Positions 14,641 to 25,000 of a DNA stretch of 26,742 bases are shown piece after piece. The stretch covers positions 1-26,742 of the forward strand of contig CALTXP010000016.1 in assembly GCA_943913325.1 (NCBI GenBank), written 5' to 3'. Each line of letters begins with the position of its first letter. The first letter of the stretch is position 1. The notes beneath the pieces were generated by a model, which saw nothing but the letters and a program-made list of their open reading frames with translations, searched no databases and was not told where the DNA came from. The position numbers and the translations under genes are program-made. The stretch comes from an uncultured Anaerococcus sp. (GTDB taxonomy: Bacteria; Bacillota; Clostridia; Tissierellales; Peptoniphilaceae).

Positions 14641-16055
14641 ATATATAGGTCTCTTTGGCCGTTTTTTACGGCAATAAGGTTTTTTCTTGTTTCTTCTTGA
14701 ACATCTTTGCTTGGGATATTATTTATTTCCCTATCTATAAGATTTTCTATATCAGATCTTGTTTTTAAACTCGCATAGTCCATTGCATACTCTTCTAAGG
14801 TTGTTAGGGCATTAGGATGACAAATATTACCGATACCTTGCTTTTTAACCATGCCCATAAATACTTCGCCTGTTCTACCCTTTCTGTAACATGCAGTACA
14901 GAATGAAGGTATATGATTTTTTTCTATTAGCCAATCAATTACTTCATCTAGAGTTCTATTATCTGATAGTTCAAATTGATCGCTACCCTTTGTTGCGTTT
15001 TCAGTGTAACCTCCAACTGCAGTTTTTGATCCTCCAGATATTTGACTGATACCTAGTTCAAGTAGCTTTCCTCTAACCTTTTCGCTTTCACGAGTGGATA
15101 CTATCATACCTGTGTAAGGAGCTGCGATTCTTATGCAAGCTACTAACTTTTCAAACATTTCATCAGATAAGGAATTATCAAATTCATTAGGATCTATATC
15201 ATCAGCAGGTTGGATACGAGGAACAGATATTGTATGTGGACCTACATTATATTTAGCCTCTAGGTGTTCTGCGTGCATTAATTGACCTATAAATTCATAT
15301 TCATATGAGTCTAGTCCGTAGAGTACCCCAAGCCCTAGATCGTCTATACCAGCTTCCATTGCTCTATCGTGAGCTGTTGTGTGGTATTCGTAGTCTGACT
15401 TTGGTCCGTAAGCGTGCAAATTTTCATATTTTTCCTTATTATAAGTTTCTTGGAATAGTATGTATGTTCCTATTTCCGCATCGTGTAGCTTCTTATAATT
15501 TTCTTTTGTAGTTGCAGCAATATTTACATTTACTCTTCTGATAGAACCATTTTTATGGTGAATATTATAGATTGTATCAATAGATTCTAGAATATATTCT
15601 ATTGGATTGTTGATAGGATCTTCACCAGCCTCTAGAGCTAGTCTTTTATGTCCCATATCCTGAAGGGCTATAACTTGTTCACGTATTTCATCCTGTGTTA
15701 GCTTTTTGCGAGGTATGTGCTTATTTTGGCCATGATAAGGACAGTATGTACAACCATTTACACAATAATTTGATAGGTAAAGAGGAGCAAATAACACTAT
15801 GCGATTAGCATAGAATTTAAGCTTAAGTTCTTTAGCTATATTAAAGATTTCCTTGTTTAGGTCATCTTCCTCACAAGATAAAAGTACAAAAGCTTCTTTG
15901 TGGGATAAGCCCTTGGCTTTTCTAGCTTTTTCTAATATATCTATAATTAATGCTCTATTATGAGCGTTAGCTCTACCATAGTCAATTGTTTCTAAAATTT
16001 CTTCATTATTAATAAACTCAGCTGGATCTGAGCTTTTTGGATCATATTTTGCCAT
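14637..16055 (-). CDS. hydG: [FeFe]-hydrogenase maturase HydG (radical SAM tyrosine lyase)
   Basis: Radical SAM enzyme that cleaves tyrosine to p-cresol and dehydroglycine and converts the latter to CO and cyanide bound to iron, feeding the hydrogenase 2Fe cluster. With the start at 16055 it has 472 residues, the normal family length. LYLSNYCVNGCTYCPYHGQN holds the CX3CX2C cluster (Cys98, Cys102, Cys105). The C-terminal FCTACYRKGRTGEVFM with a third cysteine 22 residues on (CX2CX22C) binds the auxiliary cluster where CO and CN form. ThiH-like lyases lack this exact tail. AAAGGAG lies five bases before ATG 16055; a TTG fifteen bases further upstream overlaps that ribosome site and is rejected. 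First gene of hydG-hydF. Confidence 0.96.
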   Translation of the reverse strand: MAKYDPKSSDPAEFINNEEILETIDYGRANAHNRALIIDILEKARKAKGLSHKEAFVLLSCEEDDLNKEIFNIAKELKLKFYANRIVLFAPLYLSNYCVNGCTYCPYHGQNKHIPRKKLTQDEIREQVIALQDMGHKRLALEAGEDPINNPIEYILESIDTIYNIHHKNGSIRRVNVNIAATTKENYKKLHDAEIGTYILFQETYNKEKYENLHAYGPKSDYEYHTTAHDRAMEAGIDDLGLGVLYGLDSYEYEFIGQLMHAEHLEAKYNVGPHTISVPRIQPADDIDPNEFDNSLSDEMFEKLVACIRIAAPYTGMIVSTRESEKVRGKLLELGISQISGGSKTAVGGYTENATKGSDQFELSDNRTLDEVIDWLIEKNHIPSFCTACYRKGRTGEVFMGMVKKQGIGNICHPNALTTLEEYAMDYASLKTRSDIENLIDREINNIPSKDVQEETRKNLIAVKNGQRDLYI

Positions 16056-16075
16056 AAAATCTCCTTTCAAATATA

Positions 16076-16105
16076 ATTATAATACTTATTTACTAGGAGA
16101 ATCAA
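16076..16105 (-). promoter_or_regulatory. Promoter of hydG-hydF
   Basis: On the minus strand TTGATT (16105-16100), an 18-base spacer and TATAAT (16081-16076), which would give a leader of about 15 bases to the ATG at 16055. Confidence 0.5.
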
Positions 16106-16232
16106 ATATAAATCATCGTTGTTTTTTTAATAATAAGTAAAGCTTTAGTAAACTAGGGGATGGGTTTAGCTATAATAAATTTTAGGAATCTTAATTTTAT
16201 TATAAAGTTACCTAAATATAAGATGTGGGCAA

Positions 16233-16261
16233 TTGTATATCTCCTACTTTTAAGATATAAT
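16233..16261 (+). promoter_or_regulatory. SigA-type promoter of the pilin gene
   Basis: TTGTAT (16233-16238), 17-base spacer, TATAAT (16256-16261). Both hexamers and the spacer length equal those of the promoter at 662-690. The predicted leader is about 62 bases, ending in an AGAGGAG ribosome site. Confidence 0.65.
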
Positions 16262-16329
16262 ATAGCTGAATAAGTATATTTAAAATTATTTTTAAATACA
16301 TAAAACAGAAAAATCAAGAGGAGTTAACT

Positions 16330-18504
16330 ATGTTAGGCAAGAAAAAATCAAGAATACTAGCAGGATTTCTGAGCATTTTTATGCTTTTGCAAGTTATATT
16401 AATGCCTATATCAATGGCTGCTAGTTCAGAAGAAAATGTCACAGATAATAGGAATTTAACAATAAGAATCCCTAGACAAGATGAAGATAATAATAAGGAT
16501 AGTAAACAAAGAGAGCTAGTATATTTTAAGTTATCTGATAAGAAAATTAAAAAAGATGAACTTTTAGAAATAACAAAAAAATATGACTCTTTATCAATAG
16601 AGGAGATTACAAAAGAACTAGGAGAGGGAACTGTAGTTAAATCTCAGGAAACTAAAGATATAGATGGTTCAGCTTATGATATTATAAAGGTAAACAATCT
16701 AGATCCTGGTACTTATCTTTTCAAAGAAAGTGAAGAATCTACTCAAAATCACCAATATAAGATGAGTACATTTATAAAAATGACTGATGATACTGATGGC
16801 AATGAAGTTATTACAAAAACAGAAAAAAAAGAACCTCAAACATTAAGACTTCACAAGATAGGATATGACAAAGAAGATAGTGAGAAAAAAATTGATCTAG
16901 CAGGTGTTAAGTTTAACCTTTTAGATAAAGATGGCAAAGCCTTAAATTTCACTAAAGATAATGAAGGAACTTATAACTTCACCGATGATAAAAAAGACTC
17001 AAGCCAAGTTCTAATAACTGATGACAATGGTATAATAGAAATCAATAATCTTGAAAGCGGTGATTATACCTTTAAGGAAATTGAAACATTAGAAGGTTTT
17101 GAAATAAGAGATGCTAATACAGATGTTAGCTATAATGAATTTAACGGAAAAGAAGTAGAGGTTGCTAACTATAGACCAAAAGAGACCAAGCTACATCTTC
17201 ATAAAACAGATGGTAAAACAGGTGATGATCTAGAAGGAGTTGGCTTTAGACTTTATGTAAAATCTGGGGATAGATATAATAATCTAGTTGGTATAGATGA
17301 AGATGGAAACTATGTTATAGATAAAAATATTGACTATATCTTTAAGACAGATAAAGAAGGAAATATTATATTAGATAAGTTGCCAGAATTAGCTCCTGCA
17401 GATAGCTATGCATTTAGAGAAGTAGAGCCACTAGATTCTTATGTAAGCTCAAGTGATATTTTTTATGAGGTAGAAAAAGATAAAGTTTTAGAAGTTAAAA
17501 ACTACAAAGAAAAAAATAAGATAAAACTTAAAAAGGTCGATTCTCAAACAAAGGATCCTCTAGATAGAGTAGGCTTTGAATTATATAGAAAAAAAGCTAT
17601 AGATGATAATGATAAGACAGCAACTATTGAAGATCAAAGGGTAGGAGTAACTGGTGATGCTGGTAAGTATGAGTTTGATGACTCAGCAGCAGAATCAGAT
17701 CAAGTTTTCCAATTATACACAGATGGCAAAGGTGAAATAGTAGTAGAAGGCTTACCAGAAGGTGAGTATTACTTTAAAGAAAATAAACCTTTAAAAGAAT
17801 ATGATATAAGAGATAATAATGGAAAAAAATCTGAAATACTTAGTAGAGCTAATCCTGAAGTAACTATGGAAAATCTACCTAAAAATCCTAGTGTAAATCC
17901 ACCAGATTCATCTAGTAAGAAAAAAGGATCACATAATTTTGTTAAGGTAGATGATAGCAAAACTCCTAATAGACTCGAAGGGGCACTATTTGCTGTTTAT
18001 TCTGTAGATAAAAAAGGAGAGGCAACTCCTTATAAAGTTGATGGTAAGAGACTTACTGTTAAATCAGGATCTAATGGTGAGTTTAAAGTAAAAGATTTAC
18101 CTTATGGTGATTATTACCTAAGAGAAACAGCTGCTCCAGAAGGCTATGTTTTAAATGTAAAACCAATAAAATTTACTATATCAAATAAGTCAGATACAGA
18201 AAAGGCGATATTTATAGTAAATAAGCGTAATCCAGATGTAATGCCTCCAGGATCAAATACACCAACAAAACCACCAAAGACACCACAAACACCACCAACT
18301 ACAAGAAATTCTGTACCACCAAAATCAACACCTCCATCAACAAGATATTATGTACCTAAAAATAAACCAGGTATTCCAAGAGGACCACTTGTAAAGACAG
18401 GAGATATTAGAATAATAGTATTTGTAGTCATAGGACTAATAATGATAATAGAAGGAAGTCATTTAGTAAGAAAATCAGAAAAGACTCAAAGAAGATTAGC
18501 ATAG
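16330..18504 (+). CDS. Cell-wall-anchored pilin with four CnaB (SpaA-type) domains
   Basis: Surface pilin/adhesin subunit, 724 residues. Signal peptide about 1-31; an N-terminal domain (about 40-165) with an LDPGTYLFKES E-box-like end; then CnaB domains at about 168-282, 285-393, 396-515 and 533-632. Candidate intramolecular isopeptide residues are Lys176/Asn280, Lys292/Asn391, Lys402/Asn515 and Lys539/Asn631, with E-box Glu in YTFKEIE, YAFREVE, YYFKENK and YYLRETAAPEGY. A Pro/Thr-rich stalk (635-686) precedes the sorting signal LVKTG (687-691), membrane helix and basic tail. The Pro-rich tail is typical of basal or ancillary pilins. I see no YPK-type pilin motif, so a backbone role is uncertain. 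It is followed by three class C sortase genes that would link or anchor it. AGAGGAG precedes ATG. Confidence 0.88.
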   Translation: MLGKKKSRILAGFLSIFMLLQVILMPISMAASSEENVTDNRNLTIRIPRQDEDNNKDSKQRELVYFKLSDKKIKKDELLEITKKYDSLSIEEITKELGEGTVVKSQETKDIDGSAYDIIKVNNLDPGTYLFKESEESTQNHQYKMSTFIKMTDDTDGNEVITKTEKKEPQTLRLHKIGYDKEDSEKKIDLAGVKFNLLDKDGKALNFTKDNEGTYNFTDDKKDSSQVLITDDNGIIEINNLESGDYTFKEIETLEGFEIRDANTDVSYNEFNGKEVEVANYRPKETKLHLHKTDGKTGDDLEGVGFRLYVKSGDRYNNLVGIDEDGNYVIDKNIDYIFKTDKEGNIILDKLPELAPADSYAFREVEPLDSYVSSSDIFYEVEKDKVLEVKNYKEKNKIKLKKVDSQTKDPLDRVGFELYRKKAIDDNDKTATIEDQRVGVTGDAGKYEFDDSAAESDQVFQLYTDGKGEIVVEGLPEGEYYFKENKPLKEYDIRDNNGKKSEILSRANPEVTMENLPKNPSVNPPDSSSKKKGSHNFVKVDDSKTPNRLEGALFAVYSVDKKGEATPYKVDGKRLTVKSGSNGEFKVKDLPYGDYYLRETAAPEGYVLNVKPIKFTISNKSDTEKAIFIVNKRNPDVMPPGSNTPTKPPKTPQTPPTTRNSVPPKSTPPSTRYYVPKNKPGIPRGPLVKTGDIRIIVFVVIGLIMIIEGSHLVRKSEKTQRRLA

Positions 18505-18551
18505 ATTTTACTTATAAGAATTGTGCTAAGAATGATTATAAATTAACCTAG

Positions 18552-18728
18552 AAAGGGACTGTTGCAAATTAATAGATATTATCACTCCATCATTAGACGC
18601 ATACCATAAAGTTTGCTATATAGCTTACAAGCTTATGAAGGCATAAGCCAGTCGGCTAACAGAGATACTTTTTGGGAGGGCTCTTCAGTCACTTTGGAAT
18701 GATTTATCTATTTTGTAACAGTCTCTTT
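18552..18728. repeat. MITE-like element with about 35-base imperfect terminal inverted repeats
   Basis: The left end (AAAGGGACTGTTGCAAATTA, continuing ATAGATATTATCACTCC to 18588) mirrors the right end (GGAATGATTTATCTATTTTG, then TAACAGTCTCTTT, 18696-18728). The core has no open frame. It fills most of the 252-base gap between the pilin and sortase genes. The right end plus T-run could also end the pilin transcript; no clear target duplication was seen. Confidence 0.55.
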
Positions 18729-18756
18729 TTTAAATGATAGCTAATAGAGAGGACAT

Positions 18757-19827
18757 ATGGCTTTTAAGAAAAAAAAACAAAATACAAAAGAAAATCTGAA
18801 TAAGTCAGATTCTAAAAAAAAGGTCACAAAGAAAAAGAAACCTCAATCAAAAGCTTCAAAGTGGATCTGGAGATTTATATTTCTAATTGGCTTGGCTGTC
18901 ATGCTATACCCGGCAATTAACCGTATATACTATAGAGTTGACTCTAATAATCAATTAGATACTTTTAAATCAGGTACAGATCAACTTTCAACAGAAGAGA
19001 TTAAAAAGCGTATAGACTTAGCCCATGCCTACAATGAGTCTCTTACAGGAAAGATCGCTGATGACCCATATACTAGAAAAAAACAAGAAGAAGGGCGCAA
19101 GGAATATGCCCGCATGTTAGAGATTGCCGAGATGATAGGTCATGTGGAAATACCAAGGATTAACCAAGACTTACCTATCTATGCAGGTACTAGCGAGGAT
19201 ATTTTACAAAAGGGTGTAGGTCATTTGGAAGGGACTTCTCTTCCAGTAGGAGGTAATAGTACACACTCAGTTCTTACTGCTCATTCAGGTCTTCCTGAGG
19301 CAACACTTTTTACCAATCTTAGAGAATTAGAAATTGGGGATAAGTTCTATATACACAATATTGAAGGAATAATGGCCTACCAAGTTGATCAAATAAAGGT
19401 AGTAGAACCGTCCAACTTTGATGATTTATTAGTATCTCCTGGTCACGATTATGTGACACTTTTGACATGTACGCCACTAATGATTAACACGCATAGACTT
19501 TTAGTAAGGGGGCACAGAGTACCATACGTACCTGCTGTGGATGAAGAATTGATTAGAACAAATAAAGCAAACTGGATATTTAGAATACTATTTTTTGTAG
19601 CTATATTCTTAATCTTGATACTCGTAATTAGACTTATCAAGCTTAGAAGAGAAAATAAAGATTACTATGTTAGACTTGAAGAAATACGTAAAGAACAAGA
19701 AAATATAAAAAATATGTTTATGAATGGTAAAGCTGATACTAATAGAACATATCAAAGTGGCACAGATATGTTTGAACAAATGAGAGATACATCAGATAAA
19801 AACTCTAATGGAGACATAAATGAGTAA
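18757..19827 (+). CDS. Class C (pilin-polymerising) sortase 1
   Basis: Membrane transpeptidase that joins LPXTG-like pilins through lysine side chains. The 356 residues start with a very basic cytoplasmic segment, a membrane helix (about 38-53), an N-terminal lid with DDPY (102-105), and the sortase barrel with His176 (TAHSGLP), Cys238 (TLLTCTP) and Arg247 (HRLLVRGHR). A C-terminal helix (about 275-292) makes it class C. The cytoplasmic tail of about 65 residues is charged, possibly coiled coil, and longer than in its two neighbours. GAGAGGA precedes ATG. The stop overlaps the next start by eight bases. It is closely related to sortase 2 (shared EYARMLEI, GHVEIP, YAGTS, GHLEGTSLP, GNSTH), indicating tandem duplication. 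Confidence 0.94.
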   Translation: MAFKKKKQNTKENLNKSDSKKKVTKKKKPQSKASKWIWRFIFLIGLAVMLYPAINRIYYRVDSNNQLDTFKSGTDQLSTEEIKKRIDLAHAYNESLTGKIADDPYTRKKQEEGRKEYARMLEIAEMIGHVEIPRINQDLPIYAGTSEDILQKGVGHLEGTSLPVGGNSTHSVLTAHSGLPEATLFTNLRELEIGDKFYIHNIEGIMAYQVDQIKVVEPSNFDDLLVSPGHDYVTLLTCTPLMINTHRLLVRGHRVPYVPAVDEELIRTNKANWIFRILFFVAIFLILILVIRLIKLRRENKDYYVRLEEIRKEQENIKNMFMNGKADTNRTYQSGTDMFEQMRDTSDKNSNGDINE

Positions 19828-20701
19828 TAAAGATAAAATTAAGAAAAATTTGCCTTTTTTCTTAATCTTTATTTTAGGTCTTTTAATCTTTGCCTATCCT
19901 TTGATAAGTCAAAAGTATTATGAGATGGAATCTGAGGGAGAAGTCGTTGAGTTTAAAAAACAAAGTGATAGTATAGACCAAGCAGAAGTTGCCAAGCGTA
20001 TGGATCTTGCTCGTGCCTATAATGACACCCTAGATCCAGATAGGCTTTCTGATCCTTTCACAAAAAGAGAAAAAGCAGGTAGAGATGAGTATGCGAGGAT
20101 GCTTGAAATAAATGCAATGTTAGGTCATGTTGAGATACCTAAAATTGGCGAAGATCTACCAATATATGCTGGAACTAGTGATGATGTTTTAGCAAAAGGA
20201 TGTGGCCACCTTGAGGGTACATCCTTACCCATTGGTGGTAATAGTACCCATACAGTTATCACAGGTCATAGAGGACTTCCTAATGCTAAGATGTTTAGAA
20301 ATCTAGACCAACTTGTAGAAGGAGATGTATTTTACATACACAATATCGAAGATACACTTGCCTATCAAGTGGATAAGATACAAGTTGTAGATCCATCTAA
20401 TTTTAATCCAGTATTAGTAGAAGAAGGCCATGATTATGCGACTCTTTTAACTTGTACTCCATATATGATTAATTCTCATAGACTTTTGGTAAGAGGTCAT
20501 AGAATCCCTTATCAGGCAGCTATAGACGATGGAGTAGCAAATACAAGAAGTCAAAAACACGACTTTTTCCAATTATTCTTGATAATGTTGCCACTTTTGG
20601 CTCTACTTATAATATTTATTATAAAAGAGCGTAGAAGAAGAATCTCTCTTAGAAATGAGGTAAATAGCATTGAAGAATCGATTAAAACTTACAAAAACTA
20701 G
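19820..20701 (+). CDS. Class C (pilin-polymerising) sortase 2
   Basis: Second pilin sortase, 293 residues: N-terminal helix (about 11-29), lid SDPF (77-80), catalytic His150 in TGHRGLP, Cys212 in TLLTCTP, Arg221 in HRLLVRGHR, and a C-terminal helix (about 245-262). An extra Cys128 lies in AKGCGHLEG, where sortase 1 has valine. It starts inside the end of sortase 1 and overlaps sortase 3 by 32 bases, so the three are almost certainly co-translated. High similarity to sortase 1 through the whole catalytic domain suggests recent duplication, perhaps with divided preference for the LVKTG and YPSTG signals; that preference is speculation. Confidence 0.94.
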   Translation: MSNKDKIKKNLPFFLIFILGLLIFAYPLISQKYYEMESEGEVVEFKKQSDSIDQAEVAKRMDLARAYNDTLDPDRLSDPFTKREKAGRDEYARMLEINAMLGHVEIPKIGEDLPIYAGTSDDVLAKGCGHLEGTSLPIGGNSTHTVITGHRGLPNAKMFRNLDQLVEGDVFYIHNIEDTLAYQVDKIQVVDPSNFNPVLVEEGHDYATLLTCTPYMINSHRLLVRGHRIPYQAAIDDGVANTRSQKHDFFQLFLIMLPLLALLIIFIIKERRRRISLRNEVNSIEESIKTYKN

Positions 20702-21566
20702 TGCTATTGGATATTTACTTATCCTAATAGGCTTGCTTTTTATAACTATCCCACTTACAAAAAGAACAATAAATGATTATTCGGCAAGAAAATCTCAAAA
20801 AAGCTTCGAAGAACTTCAAAATAAAAGAGATAAGACAGAAGTAGAAGAAGAAAATGCCAATGCTAAAGAATATAATCAAACTGTAAAAGATAGTGATATA
20901 ACCCTATCAGATCCCTTTACAGCAGATGATTATCAGACAAAATACGAAAAGTTTACCAAGACTAATACACCATTTGCCTATCTTTCTATTCCAAAACTAG
21001 ATAAGCACTTGCCCTTATACCTTGATGCAACTCTCGATCATATATCAAAGGGTGTAGCCCAAGTAGATGGATCATCAATCCCAGTAGGAGGAGCTGGAAC
21101 AAGGTCAGTAATAGCAGGCCATAGAGGTTGGTGGACTGATACCTATTTTCTATATATAAATCAATTAAAAGAGGGTGACTATGTATATGTGGAAAGAGCA
21201 GAGCAAACTATGCGCTATGTAGTCCATGATAAAGAAGTAATAGGTCCATATGATTGGGATAAGTTAGCACCAAGAGGAGAAGAGGATATAATAACCCTAC
21301 TAACATGTAGCCCCTTTATGCCACCTAGACCAAATAGACTTTTGGTAAATTGCTATAGAGATGAAGGTGAAATAGCAGAAGAATTTGATGTTCCTGGTAA
21401 AGATATGCCAGAAAGTAAGAATGATAAAGGTAACTTAGCTAAGACTGATAAGATGGTAAGGATAACTAGAATTGTCACCCTAGTATTTGCAATCTTAGGA
21501 ATAGTATTATTTATTATAACCCTTATAAGGTTTATAAAGAGATTAAAAGTAAATATATATAAGTAA
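20670..21566 (+). CDS. Class C sortase 3 (TTG start)
   Basis: Third pilin sortase, 298 residues, more distant from the other two. N-terminal helix about 11-29, lid SDPF (80-83), catalytic His151 in IAGHRGWWTDTYFLYINQL, Cys213 in TLLTCSPFMPPRPNRLLVNCYR with Arg223, and a C-terminal helix (about 268-287). The HRGWWTDTYF wording and NCYR ending differ from sortases 1 and 2. The start is TTG at 20670 with GAGG nine bases upstream; no ATG is available before the membrane segment, and the 32-base overlap with sortase 2 implies coupling. Last gene of the sortase run. Confidence 0.92.
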   Translation: MKNRLKLTKTSAIGYLLILIGLLFITIPLTKRTINDYSARKSQKSFEELQNKRDKTEVEEENANAKEYNQTVKDSDITLSDPFTADDYQTKYEKFTKTNTPFAYLSIPKLDKHLPLYLDATLDHISKGVAQVDGSSIPVGGAGTRSVIAGHRGWWTDTYFLYINQLKEGDYVYVERAEQTMRYVVHDKEVIGPYDWDKLAPRGEEDIITLLTCSPFMPPRPNRLLVNCYRDEGEIAEEFDVPGKDMPESKNDKGNLAKTDKMVRITRIVTLVFAILGIVLFIITLIRFIKRLKVNIYK

Positions 21567-21587
21567 ATATAGATTACTAAATTAATT

Positions 21588-21710
21588 AAAGGCCTGTTTC
21601 AAGATGGATAAGTCCTCCTAAAATCATTAGAAGAAGCTATACTAAAATTTTCTAGGAGTGCTTTTAATGTTGGGAGGATAGACATTCATGCTTTGGAGCA
21701 GTCTTTTTTT
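21588..21710. repeat. Degenerate TGTTGCAA-type inverted-repeat element after the sortase genes
   Basis: Left end AAAGGCCTGTTTCAA with GTCCTCC further in, and right end GGGAGGAT... ending GGAGCAGTCTTTTTTT, are loosely inverted copies laid out like the element at 18552-18728. Ending in seven T it may terminate the sortase transcript. The rest of the 501-base gap (to 22067) is AT-rich promoter and leader for the adhesin; no gene seen. Confidence 0.4.
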
Positions 21711-21991
21711 GTCTAATTATAATAAAGCATTAGTCTTAAATATAAAATTCTACTTTACAAATTATTATATTGTTCGTTTTTAGTATATTTAATCAAATAA
21801 ATTTATTTCTTTGATATAATCCTAGCAAGATACTAAAAATATCTACTATTTTGGGATATAATAAGTACAGGTGACTACAGAATTATAATTTATATTAAGA
21901 TTAAAAAAATCAAATATTTAGATTAATAAATTAAAATATATTGGTTTTTTAGGCTAATATATATAAAAGTATGATAAATTAAATGATTCTT

Positions 21992-22015
21992 ACTCAATTA
22001 GTAGTATAATTGAGT
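21992..22015. promoter_or_regulatory. Perfect 9-bp dyad overlapping the adhesin -10 box
   Basis: ACTCAATTA (21992-22000), six bases, TAATTGAGT (22007-22015). TATAAT at 22005-22010 lies partly in the right arm, as expected for a repressor operator over a -10 element. The -35 region is weak. The leader to ATG 22068 is about 50 bases. Confidence 0.55.
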
Positions 22016-22067
22016 TAATATTAATTAAAAATATAAGTGAGAAGGAAAAATAAAAAAGGGGAGGTTT

Positions 22068-25000
22068 ATGAAGAAAAATCATATTAGAGAATTTATGGTC
22101 AAGCTATTGGCACTAAGCTTAGCTATCCTTATGGCTTTTCCATCAAATGTATTCGCATCGATGCAAAGGCAGAGTAATTACAATCAAGCATCATCAGTAA
22201 TGGGCGATGCTAAGTCAGAAAGATCAGATACAAATATACTAAAAAGTGAAGTTACAACAGATGAGACGACAGATTATATAGTAGAGAAATCAGCAACTTT
22301 ATCCAAATCAACAGGGCAAATAGCTTATAGAATAGCTGTAAAAAGCAAATCTTCAGTAGATCAAGTAAAAAAGCTAATGTCAACTTTTGCTGTAGCTGAT
22401 AATACAGACCTTAAAGATTTGAAAGTAGATAAAGTAAGAGCTCTAGATGAAAATAATAGTGAAGTAGAAATAGACTATGAAAAAAAAGACTCTAATGAAT
22501 CATTAGATTCTGATAAGAGTATTGATAGTTTATCTATTACAACAGAAGATTCTAATGTAGGATTAGTTTATTATTTAAGCGGACAATTAGATCAAGAAAA
22601 GCTAGAAAGTCTAGAAGAAGATTTTCCAAAGCTTGCCTTAGATATGGTTCTTACAAGAAATGATAATCCTATTTATGAAAGCAGATATTCACTAGAAACT
22701 CAAGCAAAAGAGTCAGAAGAATTATTAGCTAATGAAGATATTGGATTAGATGATTTTGATAATATATCTTTAGTAAAGGGCTTATACAAAGATAAGGATA
22801 AAAAAGTATCTGCTAACTCACAAGCTACTATTACATGGTCAGATTACATCCTTTCATCAGATGCTAAATCATTTACATATGACTTTAACCTAGACGAAAG
22901 TCAAAATACTGATAAAAGTAAGATAAAAATAGACTTTTATCAAGCAACAAATAAGGGATTTGTTCTTAATGAAGAGCTAAGCCAAGAAGTGCCATTTACT
23001 AAGAGCATTAATTTATCAATTCCACAAGGGCAAATAGCAAGGCTAGAAGTTAGCACAATAGTAAAAGAAGATACAAACTCAAAAACTTTTAGCTTTAATG
23101 ATACCAAAATCATAAACCCTAATTATAAAGAAGAAAAAAATGAAGATAAGGAAGCTAAGGCTGATAAAATTTTTTCTAAAAATAAATCAAGGTCAAAATC
23201 ATCCAATTATATCATAGCAGATAAAGATGACCAAGATTTTTCTAGAAATTCAAAAAGTGAAAAGTCTATATCAGCTATAGAACTTAATAGAGATAGCTTA
23301 TTAACAAAATACAGGAAAGAAGACAAAGTAGATAAAGATATAGAAGAAAGTATCAATCAAATAGCAAACTCTCTAGAAGCTTATAATGATGGAAAGATAA
23401 ATTGGCAAGACTTTGTTAAAGAGGTTAAGAAAGTAACATCATCTAAGAAATTAGAAAAGTCAAAATTCGAAGATATAATCAAAGGCTTAATAGCAGGACT
23501 AAACGAAGACTCTTATAAGGTTTCTAATATAAATTTAGATGATCTAACAAAAAACTTATATATTAATGTAGATTCTACGAAAGAAAAAGACCTTGCTAAT
23601 GCATACCATAAAGATTCTAGTAATCCTAAGTCAGAAAAGAAGAAGGGAATAATAAAAAAGAATTTACTTACTAATCAATTGTATACTAAGGAGCTTATAG
23701 CTGATAATATATCAAAAAAAATGGATAATGATATAAGATCTTCAGTTTCTGTAAAGTCCAAAGCAGTAAACACCTATGAAAAAGCTTATATTGATTATCT
23801 AAATAATGATTTAAGTTATTATATCTATGTTAGACCTGAAGAATTAGGAAGAGTAGCAGGTCCAATAAAATTTGATATTAGATTATCAGGTAACGGTAAG
23901 ATTGATTCAACAAAAGTATATAGAGTAGAAAAAGATCAAAGAGAAGATGTTAAATCTGCTCTAGAGAATAAAAAAGTACTTCCACTTTTAAATAATTTAG
24001 ATAGTGTAGATAATAATAAAGGTTATGTAAGATCATTAAACTCTACAGATAATAAGGCAAATATAACTTTTAGCAATAATAAATTTTTGGCAAATTCAAC
24101 TGATACATTTTTAATAAAGGTAAAAGCAAAAGAAGTAAAACCAAATGAAGATTTAAACTTTTCTTTTGCGTGGACAAGTGACTCAGGTAATATAAATTTA
24201 CTTAATAATCCAATGTCTATTAAAACAAATGCTATTTTAAAAGATAAGCCTGCAAAAAATTCTCAAAATTCAAAGAATAAGAACTTCCCACTTAATGGTG
24301 ACGGACATACTAATCATGTAAATGGTGAAGATGAATATGGAGATTTTGATGAAAATGTATTTTGTATACAGATAGAGAGACAAGAAGGTGTAGACGGTCC
24401 CGCCAGAAGAGAAAAAGTTACTGATGGAAGTGAGGTTGCTGAAAAATTATCACCGAGAAATTATGATCCTCTAGGTAAGAGTCCATATAAAACAAATGAG
24501 GAACTAACAAAAAGATTAAAAAAAGCCTTTTATTATGCTGGAGATTACCAAAATAACGAGGAGGACTGGGAAGCGCTACAAGCTGCTATTTATTATGTTG
24601 TAGGCGGTTCGACTGCAGATGGAACTCAAGAGGCTCATGAGTATAAATATCTTAATGGAAATCCTGGCTTAAGCATACCGGCTAAATCAGAAGCTGTACA
24701 AAAAAAAGCAAATGATCTAATTGAAAAAGTAAAAGCTGATGATAATTGGGATGAAGAAAAAGAAGATTCTGTTGAGCTATGGGTATTCGAAACACAAAAT
24801 AATAGTTCTCAAAATGGTATATGGGGTAAGGTTAAGAAAGATGATAATCCTAAGGAAAATACAGGCGAATTTAGTATTGTAAAGAAAGATGCAGACACTA
24901 AAAAGCCTTTAGCTGATGCCCACTTCCAATTATTCGATGAATCAGGAAATAAGGCTGAATCAGAAATAGTAGAAAGTGATTCTGATGGAAAAACTCAAAC

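Noticed and set aside
16056..16070. Upstream TTG as hydG start
   Set aside because: It overlaps the AAAGGAG that serves ATG 16055, and family proteins begin near the latter.
21780..21990. A riboswitch in the adhesin upstream region
   Set aside because: Several AT-rich dyads and TATAAT copies are present, but no conserved aptamer core such as those of cyclic di-GMP or T-box leaders.
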